The position numbers and the translations under genes were made by a program. From Candidatus Poribacteria bacterium (lineage in GTDB: Bacteria > Poribacteria > WGA-4E > PCPOR2b), in contig PYIZ01000030.1 in NCBI GenBank assembly GCA_003635265.1, positions 1 to 64,000 of the forward strand: DNA of 64,000 bases. Reading direction: 5' to 3'. This document shows positions 1 through 9,036 of the stretch, one piece after another; within the stretch, counting starts at the first letter, position 1, and each line of letters opens with the position of its first letter. Under the pieces are notes generated by a model, which ran no database searches, was not told the origin of the DNA, and worked only from the letters and a program-made list of their open reading frames with translations.

Positions 1-1086
1 ATCAGCAGTACCGGCGATGCCGGAATGGGGTGCAATGACGCCTCCCTCAGTCGGTGCACGTTCCATACCTCCAAATGGCGGTCCCGGAACATGGGTTGCC
101 AACTCGTTGTTATCTTCCGTACCCGCATCGTAGGAGATTAAATCCATTGTAAACGAGCGTGGATTACCATCTTCATCGAAGAGTGGTAAACTGTTCCCTA
201 AAACAATGCCGTCGTTCGTTTGCACAAGCATCGTCGCCAGCGAGAGATACCCCATAGCAGCACTAGTGCTGACCGTCGTTGTGACGGACCCGCCGGGAAT
301 CACCACCCCATCAGGGGGAGCGGGAAATGCAACGACACTGCCCACTGCGTCTGAACCCATAGCCAATTCAGCCAGCGGTGCATGGTTGCCAGTCTCTGCC
401 AACGCGGTAAGTTCAGCACTGGCTGCCTCACCCGAAGCACCGATTGAAAACCCATGACCGTGCGTCACAAAGATTGGCGGTGAAAAAATCTGACCGCCTT
501 GAGCTGGAGCACCCATAGTTAAATTTGTTAGCGTTACCTTAAATTCAACCCCTGCGGGCATTTCAGGCATCTCGGGTGTCTCAGGCATCTCAGGCATTTC
601 CGGTGCAGGTCCGGTAACCATACCGCCTTGGACTGTTACATCTATTGCAGCAGCAGCCGGGTCAGAAATCAAGACATTGGTTAATCCAATTGTCGAATCT
701 TTGGCTTCGACAACTGTAAAGGTAACTGTGGCAAGCGTGCCGTCCCCTTCTGACGTAGCACCAATAGCGGTTGCACCAAGTCCCACACTCGTATCGGTGG
801 AAGGCAGTGGCGCGACAAACGCACCAGTGGGCAGGTAATCGCCATTTGTGATACTGGCATTCGAGAGCGCAGTTGAATCAAATGTCACAGTTACTTGATA
901 ACCAGCAACATTCGCTCCGCCCGTGATGTTGATATTAAGGGTCAACTGCTCTCCAGCGGCTGGAGACGCTATCGTAGCCGGATCTATCGAAACCGTTTGA
1001 CCATAACTCAGACTCTGAACTGCAAATAGTATAAATGCAGTTAAAATGAAAAAGTACTTACTTGGATTGGAAATCTGACGTTTCAT
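1..1086 (-). CDS. Secreted cohesin-domain / spondin_N-like protein (3' end outside window)
   Basis: The reading frame is open from the ATG at 1086 to the window edge (362 codons, no stop), so only the N-terminal part is seen. AAAGGAG lies 8 bases before the ATG. Residues 1-29 form a signal peptide ending near SLSYGQ. Residues about 30-155 look like a cohesin fold (ITGGANVAGYQVTVTFDS, NGDYLPTGAF, GDGTLATVTFTV) and resemble the cohesin of the protein at 45642-47456. A Pro-Glu-Met repeat linker (about 162-178) leads to a spondin_N-like domain: VTLTNLT, IFSPPIFVTHGHGFSI, then SAELTALAETG. By family knowledge cohesins bind dockerins, so the protein is probably an extracellular adhesion or scaffold component. 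The product of the fusion is inferred from motifs only. Confidence 0.85.
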   Translation of the reverse strand, partial: MKRQISNPSKYFFILTAFILFAVQSLSYGQTVSIDPATIASPAAGEQLTLNINITGGANVAGYQVTVTFDSTALSNASITNGDYLPTGAFVAPLPSTDTSVGLGATAIGATSEGDGTLATVTFTVVEAKDSTIGLTNVLISDPAAAAIDVTVQGGMVTGPAPEMPEMPETPEMPEMPAGVEFKVTLTNLTMGAPAQGGQIFSPPIFVTHGHGFSIGASGEAASAELTALAETGNHAPLAELAMGSDAVGSVVAFPAPPDGVVIPGGSVTTTVSTSAAMGYLSLATMLVQTNDGIVLGNSLPLFDEDGNPRSFTMDLISYDAGTEDNNELATHVPGPPFGGMERAPTEGGVIAPHSGIAGTAD

Positions 1087-1435
1087 CAGATAACTCCTTT
1101 CATTCCTATGCAGGTTAATTCCTCTTTTGCGTTATACATTGCCAATACGGCAAAACTGTCCTCTATTATCCAGTATTGAATTTTTCCAGACAACAGCGGT
1201 AATTATAATCAATTTTTTGAGTTTCGGCAAGTTTTTTCTGACAAGGGGGACTATCGGACAGTAATCAGAGGAAAAATGGCACTATCTCTTGCTCTGGGCA
1301 GATTCAATCAAAGTTTCGCATACCGATGGGAGAACTCAGTTCACTCCCACCGGAAGCGATCTCTTTTATCACGTTTCACGTCCCGGTATAGTTGTTTTTC
1401 GGAACGAAAGACTTACGAGCCCGTGGATCCCGATC
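1087..1435. other. Gene-free stretch upstream of the cohesin-spondin gene
   Basis: Holds the minus-strand promoter and leader described separately, and at 1367-1380 one short heptamer-type repeat (CACGTTTCACG). Open frames crossing 1276-1548 overlap the 3' end of the dehydrogenase gene and show no family features. No further gene is seen. Confidence 0.5.
1202..1230 (-). promoter_or_regulatory. Sigma-70-type promoter for the cohesin-spondin gene
   Basis: On the minus strand TTGCCG (1225-1230) and TATAAT (1202-1207) are separated by 17 bases. The start codon is at 1086, so the leader would be about 110 bases. Confidence 0.55.
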
Positions 1436-2386
1436 TTATTGGGACTTCGCATCATCCTTCATCCGACCAATCAATGTCCGATTCATCCTATCCCGAATTT
1501 CCTCAATCTTTTCCGGTGTCCACTCGTAGAACCCCTCGCCTGACTTGACGCCGAGTTTGTCGCCTTCGACCATTTCGCGAAGCAAAGGATTAATCTCCGA
1601 CGAACTATTGAGATCCTTGTAGAGCTCTTCAAATGCGGCAAGGACGAGATCCCAACCTGCCAACTCAAACACCTGAAACGGCCCAGCGACGCTCAGACGC
1701 CGCCCAAAACTGTTGCGAACCACCAGATCAACATCCTCTGCGGTCGCAATACCACGTTCAACGATTGAAAACGCTTCGCGGATGACAGCAGCTTGTAAAC
1801 GAGGACCCACAAAACCGGGAACCTCCTTCTGGATAACCGCTGGCGTCTTTCCGATCTTCACCATCAGATCATACGCCACCTGCAACGTTTCGTCCGACGT
1901 CTGAGGGCTGCGAATCAACTCAACAAGCGGGATAAGATAGGGCGGATTAAAATAGTGAGTGTTCAGAATCTTATCTTGACGCTGGGTAAACCTCCCAATC
2001 TGCGAAGGCATCTGTGCCGTCGTGTTGCTTGCAAGAATCGTGCGCGGTGGGCAGATTTGATCCAGTTGACGAAAGACCTCCTGCTTGAGAGGCAGATTCT
2101 CGATCACCGCTTCAATGACAAAATCTGCCTCTCCCGCAACGACTTCAAGCTGGTCTGATCCCTGAATCCGATTGAGCGTCTCATCAATCTGATTCGGTCT
2201 AGCAAGGTCATTTTCGACAAATACCTGAAGGTTGCCTCGTATCCGTTCCATTCCAGCGTCAACCTGCGCTTGGCTTACATCGTGCAGATGAACTTGATAG
2301 CCGGCAAACGCAAATTCTTGGGCGATCCCATGCCCCATCAAACCCGCCCCAATTACAGCAATCTGTTGAATATCGTCAAGTGTCAT
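1436..2386 (-). CDS. 3-hydroxyacyl-CoA dehydrogenase family protein
   Basis: NAD-dependent dehydrogenase of the 3-hydroxyacyl-CoA family, oxidising 3-hydroxyacyl-CoA to 3-ketoacyl-CoA in fatty acid or related acyl-CoA breakdown in the cytoplasm. The protein is 316 residues, normal for the single-function enzyme. The N-terminal Rossmann motif is GAGLMGHGIA. The conserved SNTTAQMPSQI and HYFNPPYLIPLVEL segments follow, and the C-terminal helical domain carries VPGFVGPRLQAAVIREA. The ATG at 2386 is preferred over one seven codons upstream because AAAGGAG sits 5 bases before it. The gene stands alone. The exact substrate cannot be read from sequence; short-chain 3-hydroxybutyryl-CoA or a related hydroxyacid is possible. 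Confidence 0.85.
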   Translation of the reverse strand: MTLDDIQQIAVIGAGLMGHGIAQEFAFAGYQVHLHDVSQAQVDAGMERIRGNLQVFVENDLARPNQIDETLNRIQGSDQLEVVAGEADFVIEAVIENLPLKQEVFRQLDQICPPRTILASNTTAQMPSQIGRFTQRQDKILNTHYFNPPYLIPLVELIRSPQTSDETLQVAYDLMVKIGKTPAVIQKEVPGFVGPRLQAAVIREAFSIVERGIATAEDVDLVVRNSFGRRLSVAGPFQVFELAGWDLVLAAFEELYKDLNSSSEINPLLREMVEGDKLGVKSGEGFYEWTPEKIEEIRDRMNRTLIGRMKDDAKSQ

Positions 2387-2974
2387 GCGACTCCTTTCCA
2401 ATTTCATCTAAAATAAACTAATCAATCAATGCACTGATGAACCAACGAACCAACATAGCCATCTTGCACATTTGAGGTTAAAAGCAACACTCGGCTTGCA
2501 CTATGTCGGGCAATATCTTACCTCGCTGCGAGCGAACTACCCGCTCCCTCCAAGACGATTTTGAGTCTAAATTTCTCATCGTGCCTAATTTAGCGGTACA
2601 GGGTGTTAATCCGCAGCCATATCCTTAGCTTCACAGGTATTTCGTGGACGACGATACCTATTCGGACTTGACGCTGATAGTCGCTAGTTCAAAGGCTCTC
2701 CAAATCCTTCTGACTCCGTTTCCGGATCAGCAACCGGTGTTTGGCACAATAATTGATAAAAACCACAGAGGATTGTCTCTAGTCGATTTGTCCACAATAG
2801 ATGATAGCTTGCATTGGTTTACAACAAAAAAGCCCCGAAGCGACGGGGAGTTTTTCGGGCATATGAAGGCTTTTGGTGTTTCAGTATAACATCTATTCTA
2901 TCACACGACACGCTATAAAGTCGAGCAGGTGCCCCAGTCATTAGTTGTAGATATGTACCAAGGAGGAGTATCCC
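2387..2974. other. Gene-free stretch with one hairpin terminator
   Basis: An octamer-type repeat (2417-2453) lies at the left end and a bidirectional terminator-like hairpin at 2833-2855. An 81-codon GTG-started frame (2644-2889) runs through that hairpin, lacks a ribosome binding site and matches no family I know, so it is not called. A small RNA ending at the hairpin is conceivable. Confidence 0.4.
2826..2855. terminator. Bidirectional intrinsic-terminator-like hairpin
   Basis: Stem CCCCG (2833-2837) / CGGGG (2844-2848), loop AAGCGA. The hairpin is followed by TTTTT on the plus strand and by a run of T on the minus strand (A-run 2826-2831). No coding gene clearly ends here on either strand. 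Confidence 0.45.
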
Positions 2975-5011
2975 ATGAAAAAGAGACTTTTTCTCAAACT
3001 CAACCTTCTATTCGTCTCTGCCTTGTTTCTACAAAACGCCTTGGCTCAAGACTACACCCAGTGGAGTTTGCCGGAAGGCACCAAAGCGCGACTCGGTAAG
3101 GGTAAGCTACATGACATTGTATATTCGCCCGATGGCACTCAGATCGCGGTGGGAAGTAGCATCGGTATTTGGCTTTATGATGCTAACACCGGGGCAGAAA
3201 TCGCCCTGTTGACGGGGCATACAGGGGATGTGTTGTCAGTTGCGTATTCCCCGGATGGCAACACTCTCGCCAGTGGAAGTGGAAGAGGGGATGGCACGGT
3301 TCGGTTGTGGGACGCCACCACCGGTAGACACAAGCACACCCTTGAAGGACACACGGAGGGAGTTGCTTCCGTGGCGTTCTCCCCCGATGGGAGTACGCTT
3401 GCCGGTGGGAATTATAAAGAAATTTGGTTATGGGAGGTCACCACGGGAGAACATAAGCAAATCTTAGAGGGGCACACAGATAGAGTGCTTTCCGTGGCGT
3501 TTTCTCCTGATGGCCGTACGCTTGCTAGTGGAAGTAGAGACGATACGATCCGACTGTGGGATGCCATCACCGGGGAATATCAGCGGACCTTAGAAGGTCA
3601 CACGGATTGGGTGCTTTCCGTGGCGTTTTCCCCCGATGGCCGTACGCTTGCCAGTGGCGCCGACTGGAGAGACAAGACGGTTCGGTTGTGGGACGTTACC
3701 ACCGGAGCGCATAAGCACACCCTTGAAGGGCATAATCGTTGGATCAGGGCGGTCACGTATTCGCCAGATGGGAGCACCCTCGCCAGTGGAAGTGGGGATG
3801 GCACAATTCGATTGTGGGATGCTACCACCGGAGAACATAAGCGAACCCTTAAGGGGCATACGAATGATGTCTATTCGATCGCGTATTCGCCGGATGGGCG
3901 CACCCTCATCAGTGGAAGTTTTAGCGAGAGTTATCTGTGGGACGTCGCCACCGCCCAACATGAACGAATTCTCGAAGGACATACATGGGATGTCTACTCG
4001 GTAGCGTATTCCCCAGATGGTCGCACGGTAGGAAGTGGGAGTTATAGAGAAATTCATTTGTGGGATGTTGCCACCGGCCGTCGCAAGCAGCTCCTTGAGG
4101 GGCATGCGAATTATGCCTATTCGCTTTTGTATTCTCCCGATGGAGGCACACTCGCGAGTAGAGGTTACGATGAAATCTGGTTATGGGAGACTACTACCGG
4201 AAGACACAAGCAGACCCTGAGGCATGGATCTGGCATAGCTTCAATCACGTATTCCCCAGATGGGGATACGCTAGCAAGTGGAAGTTATGCAAATGAAAAC
4301 TATGAAAGTTTTATTCGGTTGTGGGATACCACCACGGGCAGACAGAAGCAGAGCATTTTAGCGCATAGGCATTCGATCTACTCGGTAGCGTATTCCGCAG
4401 ACGGTAACACGCTTGCTAGTGGGAGTTATGGAAAGATTCGGTTGTGGGATGCTGCCACCGGAGAACATAAGCGAACCCTTGAGGGGCATGTCGGAGGTGT
4501 TCATTCCCTCACTTACTCCCCAGATGGCAACACACTTGCTAGTGGAAGCTACGACGGTACAATTCTACTGTGGGAGGCCACCACGGGGGAACACAAGCAA
4601 ACCCTTGAGGAATATTCAGGTAGAGTTATTTCTCTAGCATACTCCCCAGACGGTAGCACACTCGCTAGTGGAAACGGGGACGGAGCAATCCTGCTCTGGG
4701 ACACCATTACCGGAGCGCAAAAGCAGACCCTTGAAGGGCATGTAGGTGATGTCAATTCCCTAGTGTACTCTCTAGATGGCAGCACGCTTGCCAGTGGGGG
4801 CGGGGACGGAACAGTTCTGTTGTGGGAAGTCAGCCCCACCACTAACGTAATGGATGTCAATCAGGACGGAGTTGTCAATACCCAAGATCTGGAGTTGGTC
4901 TCCTCGCAGTTCGGACGGTCGAATCAAGATTTAGGGGATGTCAACAGAGACGGAATCGTCAATATCCTCGATTTGGTATTGGTCGCAAGCGTTTTCGGGG
5001 AAAGATATTAA
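2975..5011 (+). CDS. Secreted 14-repeat WD40 protein with dockerin-like tail
   Basis: 678 residues. A signal peptide (1-25, ending NALAQ) precedes fourteen WD40 repeats, each with a YSPDGxTLASGS strand and an IRLWDxxTGxHKxTLEGH strand, enough for two seven-bladed propellers. Residues 627-678 hold two calcium-loop-like segments, DVNQDGVVNTQDL and DVNRDGIVNILDL, as in dockerins. The ATG has AGGAGG 8 bases upstream. WD40 propellers are protein-interaction platforms, and the dockerin-like end suggests docking onto a cohesin protein outside the cell, such as those encoded at 1-1086 and 45642-47456; that link is inference. The gene is convergent with, and ends 13 bases from, the PhyH gene. Confidence 0.9.
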   Translation: MKKRLFLKLNLLFVSALFLQNALAQDYTQWSLPEGTKARLGKGKLHDIVYSPDGTQIAVGSSIGIWLYDANTGAEIALLTGHTGDVLSVAYSPDGNTLASGSGRGDGTVRLWDATTGRHKHTLEGHTEGVASVAFSPDGSTLAGGNYKEIWLWEVTTGEHKQILEGHTDRVLSVAFSPDGRTLASGSRDDTIRLWDAITGEYQRTLEGHTDWVLSVAFSPDGRTLASGADWRDKTVRLWDVTTGAHKHTLEGHNRWIRAVTYSPDGSTLASGSGDGTIRLWDATTGEHKRTLKGHTNDVYSIAYSPDGRTLISGSFSESYLWDVATAQHERILEGHTWDVYSVAYSPDGRTVGSGSYREIHLWDVATGRRKQLLEGHANYAYSLLYSPDGGTLASRGYDEIWLWETTTGRHKQTLRHGSGIASITYSPDGDTLASGSYANENYESFIRLWDTTTGRQKQSILAHRHSIYSVAYSADGNTLASGSYGKIRLWDAATGEHKRTLEGHVGGVHSLTYSPDGNTLASGSYDGTILLWEATTGEHKQTLEEYSGRVISLAYSPDGSTLASGNGDGAILLWDTITGAQKQTLEGHVGDVNSLVYSLDGSTLASGGGDGTVLLWEVSPTTNVMDVNQDGVVNTQDLELVSSQFGRSNQDLGDVNRDGIVNILDLVLVASVFGERY

Positions 5012-5024
5012 TGAACTTTGGCTA

Positions 5025-5912
5025 TCAAACTCCCCACCGTTTCCGCATCTCCTCCATCGGCACTGTTTCGCCCTGCGTCCAAGCGTAGTGTGCGATCGGG
5101 TCCTCTCCAATCCAGCGCTCATCTACCGGCTCGTCCGCACGTTGGTAGCGTGTGTCGGTGCTGAGACGAAAGCGATCGGTCGTATTATCCAACGATCCGT
5201 GCATCGTGAACATACCGAAAATCAGCACATCTCCCATCTCAAACGAACTCGTACCCCACTGCCCACCGTAGCGATCCGCCAATTCGATCGGATCATACGA
5301 GAACGAACCGGTCACATGGTCCCGATCAACGTCCATCTTTCCGTAAGTCTCCCGCAGAATCTCAAAACGGTGGGAGCCAACAAGAATCACCAACGGACCC
5401 ATGTCGAGCGGTACATCGCCGAGCGGCGTCCAGCAGGTAACAAGTTGCGGTGTGCCACGTCCCATGTAGACGATGTCATAGTGCGCACCGGTAAAGCCTC
5501 CCGGCCCAACCACACGCAACCATTTATAATCATAGGTGATGACGGGCGCATCGTAGAACCCCTCACAAAAGCCCATAATCTCAGGCGATTCCACCAGATT
5601 CAGAAAAGGAGGCTCATGGGTAACGGCTTTGTTGCCACCCATAAACATGCCGCGCTTGCCCTCTGCCGGCACCCCTTCTAAGAGCGGGTATGCGCGATCG
5701 AGTTGTTCGTTTTCGTCCAACTGTTCGAGGAGGAATCGGCGGGTCGCTTTGACCTTCTCCGGGTCGTGCAAGCCACGGATCAGCAGATAGCCATCCTCCT
5801 TAAGCCGGTCTTGAAGTGCCTCACGGTCACCGAGTAGGTCATTCGCGTCACGCAGCCAACCGAGGTACTTTCCGCCTAATTCCATCTCTATTTGGTTCAT
5901 AGTCAGGATCAT
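5025..5912 (-). CDS. Phytanoyl-CoA dioxygenase (PhyH) family protein
   Basis: 295-residue Fe(II)/2-oxoglutarate-dependent oxygenase of the PhyH family. Features include the N-terminal KEDGYLLIRGLHDPEKV, the metal-binding GAHYDIVYMG (HxD) in the core and a distal His in FGMFTMHGSLDN followed by the Arg that binds 2-oxoglutarate (TDRFRLSTDTRY). The substrate is unknown; many bacterial members hydroxylate small non-CoA compounds. The start at 5912 lies one base after the sulfatase stop and has GGAGGC 5 bases before it, so the two genes are probably co-transcribed and translationally coupled. A desulfation step followed by oxidation is a possible joint role (inference). Confidence 0.85.
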   Translation of the reverse strand: MILTMNQIEMELGGKYLGWLRDANDLLGDREALQDRLKEDGYLLIRGLHDPEKVKATRRFLLEQLDENEQLDRAYPLLEGVPAEGKRGMFMGGNKAVTHEPPFLNLVESPEIMGFCEGFYDAPVITYDYKWLRVVGPGGFTGAHYDIVYMGRGTPQLVTCWTPLGDVPLDMGPLVILVGSHRFEILRETYGKMDVDRDHVTGSFSYDPIELADRYGGQWGTSSFEMGDVLIFGMFTMHGSLDNTTDRFRLSTDTRYQRADEPVDERWIGEDPIAHYAWTQGETVPMEEMRKRWGV

Positions 5913-5913
5913 C

Positions 5914-7509
5914 TCAAGCCTCCGTTTTTCGCCCTTCCAAAATCTCGCCCCAAGGGGCAATAAAACAGCGGTCTGCCCACGCCTGATACAGGTCACTCAG
6001 CTCCTCAACGAGATCTGGATACTGATTAGACAGATCATTACACTCCGTGCGGTCTGTCTCCATGTCATAAAGTTCCCAATCCCCCGGATACTTACAAACC
6101 AGTTTCCACTTCCCTTTTCGTACCGCTGCATTGCCCTCATGCTCCCAAACGAGTGCCTCCTTGTCATTCTCTTCGTCGTCAAAGATAGGCGTGAGGCTTG
6201 TCCCTTCCAACGGATAGATTGGGGTCCCGTTGTGTTCGTCGGGATAGGTTGCTCCGGAGATTTCAAGGCAGGTCGCCATGATGTCGGGGAGTTGCCCCGG
6301 TTGATGCCGAAGTGTTCCCGCCGTTTGAATCTGCTGGGGCCAATGCGCGATGAGTGGCGTCGCAATGCCACCCTCATGTACCCAATGCTTGTATTCGCGG
6401 AAGGGAGTGTTGGAAAGGTTCGCCCACGGCACACCATAGCTCTGATATGTGGTCTCAGGTCCGGGCATCATGCTCGGATCGTTGCCTCGATACACTGGCT
6501 GTCCATCGTGCGTCGTTTCGGTCTCGATTAAGCCGTCCTTCCCCACGCGGTCCGCGGGTACCCGAAGCTCCTCCGCGCACCCACCGTTATCAGCCAAGAA
6601 GAGGATCAGCGTATTGTCCAATTGACCGGTTTCCTCCAGCGTCGCCACGATCCGACCAATCCCTTGATCCATCCGATCAATCTGAGCCGCGTAGACCTCC
6701 ATCCGCCGCTGATTCCATTCCTTGTGCTCCGCTTCCTCCCAAGGCGGCTGCGTCGGATCCCGATCAGTCAACGCCCAACCCTCGTCCAAGATACCCATCT
6801 CCCGCATCCGTAGCAGCCGTTCTTCACGAAGTTGATCCCACCCCGCCGCAAAACGGCCCTCATATCGCTCGATATCCTCGTCATGCGCGTGAAGGGGCCA
6901 ATGGGGCGAGGTGTAGGCAACATAGGTGAAGAACGGTTGATCAGAATTTTCCTTCGCATGGTCTCGGATAAACTCAGACGCTTCATCGCTAATCGCGTCG
7001 GTCAGAAAAAAGCCTTCGGGAAGCTCGTCGTGCGGAATATGCTCGTTATCGCGGGTTAGCGTGTTCGGCTTCCAATAGTTGGCAGCCCCCGTGATAATCC
7101 CGAAATAGCGATCAAAACCGCGTTGAAGGGGCCAACTATGTTTCGGCCCGTCGGGATCGGTGTGTCGGGAGATATGCCACTTCCCACTCATGTAGGTCCG
7201 ATACCCCGCAGGCTGGAGTGCTTCAGCGATCGTCACACAGCGATCATTCAGATCCCCGCGATACCCTTCCAAACCATCGTCCATCATCATGTGTCCCACC
7301 CCTGTCTGATGCGGGTGAAGCCCGGTCAGCATCGAAGCACGCGACGGACAACAGCGGGCGGTGTTATAGAACTGTGTGAATCGCAACCCACCGCTAGCCA
7401 GCCGGTCCAGGTTTGGGCTATGAATCTCCCCGCCGTAACAGCCGAGGTCTGAATAACCCATATCATCGTTCAGAATCAAAAGTATATTCGGCTTTCTGTT
7501 TTCACTCAT
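5914..7509 (-). CDS. Arylsulfatase-type sulfatase
   Basis: 531-residue type I sulfatase that hydrolyses sulfate esters. Metal ligands appear in NDDMGYSDLGCYGG (Asp15, Asp16). The signature C-x-P-S-R is Cys53-Cys-Pro-Ser-Arg57, so Cys53 is the residue expected to become formylglycine. Further sulfatase segments are SGKWHISRH, FFTYVAYTSPHWPLHA and LFLADNGGCAEE. No signal peptide is visible, so the enzyme may be cytoplasmic. ATG 7509 is chosen over a GTG four codons upstream because GAGGA lies 5 bases before it. The substrate is not predictable; sulfated glycans from a marine host are plausible. A minus-strand TATAAT at 7547-7552 may be its -10 box. Confidence 0.9.
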   Translation of the reverse strand: MSENRKPNILLILNDDMGYSDLGCYGGEIHSPNLDRLASGGLRFTQFYNTARCCPSRASMLTGLHPHQTGVGHMMMDDGLEGYRGDLNDRCVTIAEALQPAGYRTYMSGKWHISRHTDPDGPKHSWPLQRGFDRYFGIITGAANYWKPNTLTRDNEHIPHDELPEGFFLTDAISDEASEFIRDHAKENSDQPFFTYVAYTSPHWPLHAHDEDIERYEGRFAAGWDQLREERLLRMREMGILDEGWALTDRDPTQPPWEEAEHKEWNQRRMEVYAAQIDRMDQGIGRIVATLEETGQLDNTLILFLADNGGCAEELRVPADRVGKDGLIETETTHDGQPVYRGNDPSMMPGPETTYQSYGVPWANLSNTPFREYKHWVHEGGIATPLIAHWPQQIQTAGTLRHQPGQLPDIMATCLEISGATYPDEHNGTPIYPLEGTSLTPIFDDEENDKEALVWEHEGNAAVRKGKWKLVCKYPGDWELYDMETDRTECNDLSNQYPDLVEELSDLYQAWADRCFIAPWGEILEGRKTEA

Positions 7510-7652
7510 ATTTTTCCTCACAGGGTGCTTAAAGGTCCTGAGGCGTATTATAGATCATCATTTCGCTCTTCACGTTTCACGCTAAGTGTATCAAAGACTC
7601 ACACGCGGATCAAGCGAATTCTTGGGAAGTTTCTAATGGGAACGCAAAGGGC

Positions 7653-7681
7653 TTGACGTTAATTTAATCTTGTGATAAACT
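7653..7681 (+). promoter_or_regulatory. Possible promoter for the DUF790 gene
   Basis: TTGACG (7653-7658), 17 bases, then TAAACT (7676-7681). The start codon is 70 bases further on. Confidence 0.35.
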
Positions 7682-7751
7682 CGACTCCTAAATTACATTA
7701 CCATTCCCACCCCAATTAAAAACTAACACGCTATAACCCGTTAAAAATCCG

Positions 7752-8984
7752 ATGCTCCCACTCGACCTTCTCCGCTATCGAATCCAAGAAGACGAAGTTT
7801 CCCCCCGCTACCTGAACCCAAAGAACAAAAAGTATCGCGCAATTGCGAGAGATCTGATTGAGATTTACACCGCGCATCTCAACACAACCAAAGGATCGCT
7901 CGCTTCGACACTAGCGGATTATGAGGCAGCCGATACCAATTACCAAGTCAAGCGGGGATTTGCCAAACTGCTCGAAGATCGCTCAGAATTTACAATCCAA
8001 TCTCCAGTTGAGCCAGAGGTGCTTCGAGAAAAAATCTTCGCCTATGGGAGTAAACACCACCCAATCGTCACCAAAAGCGATAGACTACACCGGCATACGC
8101 GTCCGAAGGCACTCGCGAAAATCGCCGATGAACTTAACATTTCGTCGGAGGCAGTGATGGACGGCATGTATGCGGATCTAGAGGAGAACCGCGTCCTAAC
8201 AGGGTTCGAGCCACCGACCGCAGAGTGGTTGCTGGACCGGTATAACGTCGCACTCGCCCAAGCGATGCTTTACCGCGCCAGCGAAATGACAATCCGGATT
8301 TACCGCAATATCCCAACAAAATACAAATTGGTGTTTCAGTTCATCAAGTTTTTCAAACTGATGCACGCTGTCGAGGGGAACAATACCGACGGTTATCAAA
8401 TCGTTCTCGACGGTCCCGCATCAATGTTCCGACTCTCGCAAAAGTACGGCATTCAGATGGCGTTGTTTCTACCAGCCCTCTTGCACTGTGATCGATGGTG
8501 GCTGGACGCAACAATCGTCATGAATAAGAATAACCCGCTCCGATTTAGCCTCACCGACGAAGCTGGGTTACAATCCCACTATCGTGATCCCGGTGAGTTT
8601 GACAGCGAGCTAGAGCGGATTTTCGCAACACAGTTTGATAAGATCGATACAGAGTGGACGTTGGAGCGGGAAACAGATATCATCGATCTCAAGGACACTG
8701 TGATGATTCCAGACTTCGCCTTCTCACATCCCGACGGGCGGCGCGCGTTAATGGAAATTGTCGGCTTCTGGACGCCGGACTACCTCCAGAAAAAACTCTG
8801 GAAACTAAAGCGTGCGGCTATGCCCAACATGATCATCGCAGTGTCAGATCAATTGAACTGCTCAACCGAAGATTTCCGAGACATCCCCGGCGAAGTCCTC
8901 TTTTTCAAAACGCGGATTAAACCCAAAGCGGTGCTAGAAAAGGTCGAAGCCTGTGCGATTGTGGAAAAGGAACGTGAAACGTGA
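7752..8984 (+). CDS. DUF790 family protein, Bax1-type nuclease
   Basis: 410 residues, full length for DUF790. In archaea this family is Bax1, a structure-specific nuclease that works with the XPB helicase in excision repair. The N-terminus (MLPLDLLRYR, then SPRYL) and the middle segment MLYRASEMTIRIY are typical. The C-terminal nuclease core has the PD-(D/E)XK pattern PDFAFSHPDGRRALMEIVGFW. No XPB helicase lies beside it in this window, although the two are often paired, so the partner must be elsewhere or absent. No good ribosome binding site precedes the ATG. The final codons and TGA stop are made from a heptamer-type repeat (GAACGTGAAACGTGA). Confidence 0.8.
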   Translation: MLPLDLLRYRIQEDEVSPRYLNPKNKKYRAIARDLIEIYTAHLNTTKGSLASTLADYEAADTNYQVKRGFAKLLEDRSEFTIQSPVEPEVLREKIFAYGSKHHPIVTKSDRLHRHTRPKALAKIADELNISSEAVMDGMYADLEENRVLTGFEPPTAEWLLDRYNVALAQAMLYRASEMTIRIYRNIPTKYKLVFQFIKFFKLMHAVEGNNTDGYQIVLDGPASMFRLSQKYGIQMALFLPALLHCDRWWLDATIVMNKNNPLRFSLTDEAGLQSHYRDPGEFDSELERIFATQFDKIDTEWTLERETDIIDLKDTVMIPDFAFSHPDGRRALMEIVGFWTPDYLQKKLWKLKRAAMPNMIIAVSDQLNCSTEDFRDIPGEVLFFKTRIKPKAVLEKVEACAIVEKERET

Positions 8985-8986
8985 TC

Positions 8987-9023
8987 TGAAAAACGGCTTT
9001 TACTGTAGAAGACGATCGTGATG
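8987..9023 (+). pseudogene. Remnant of the 5' end of a second copy of the 11113 gene
   Basis: This tract nearly repeats 11107-11143, the start of the coiled-coil gene at 11113. Read in the same frame it gives TAFTVEDDRDE, against MAFTVEDYRDL in the intact gene. The start codon is changed from ATG to ACG (8993-8995), and the copy runs straight into the leader of the LRR gene, supplying its GAGGAG ribosome binding site region. Confidence 0.7.
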
Positions 9024-9036
9024 AGGAGATAAATTT

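Noticed and set aside
2644..2889. 81-codon GTG-started frame as a gene
   Set aside because: No ribosome binding site, no recognisable domain, and it runs through a terminator-like hairpin.
3590..4105. 171-codon minus-strand frame in the WD40 gene
   Set aside because: It mirrors the WD40 repeat period and has no independent features.
6354..6929. 191-codon plus-strand frame opposite the sulfatase
   Set aside because: Arg/Pro/Ser-rich composition typical of an antisense shadow of a real gene with full family motifs on the other strand.
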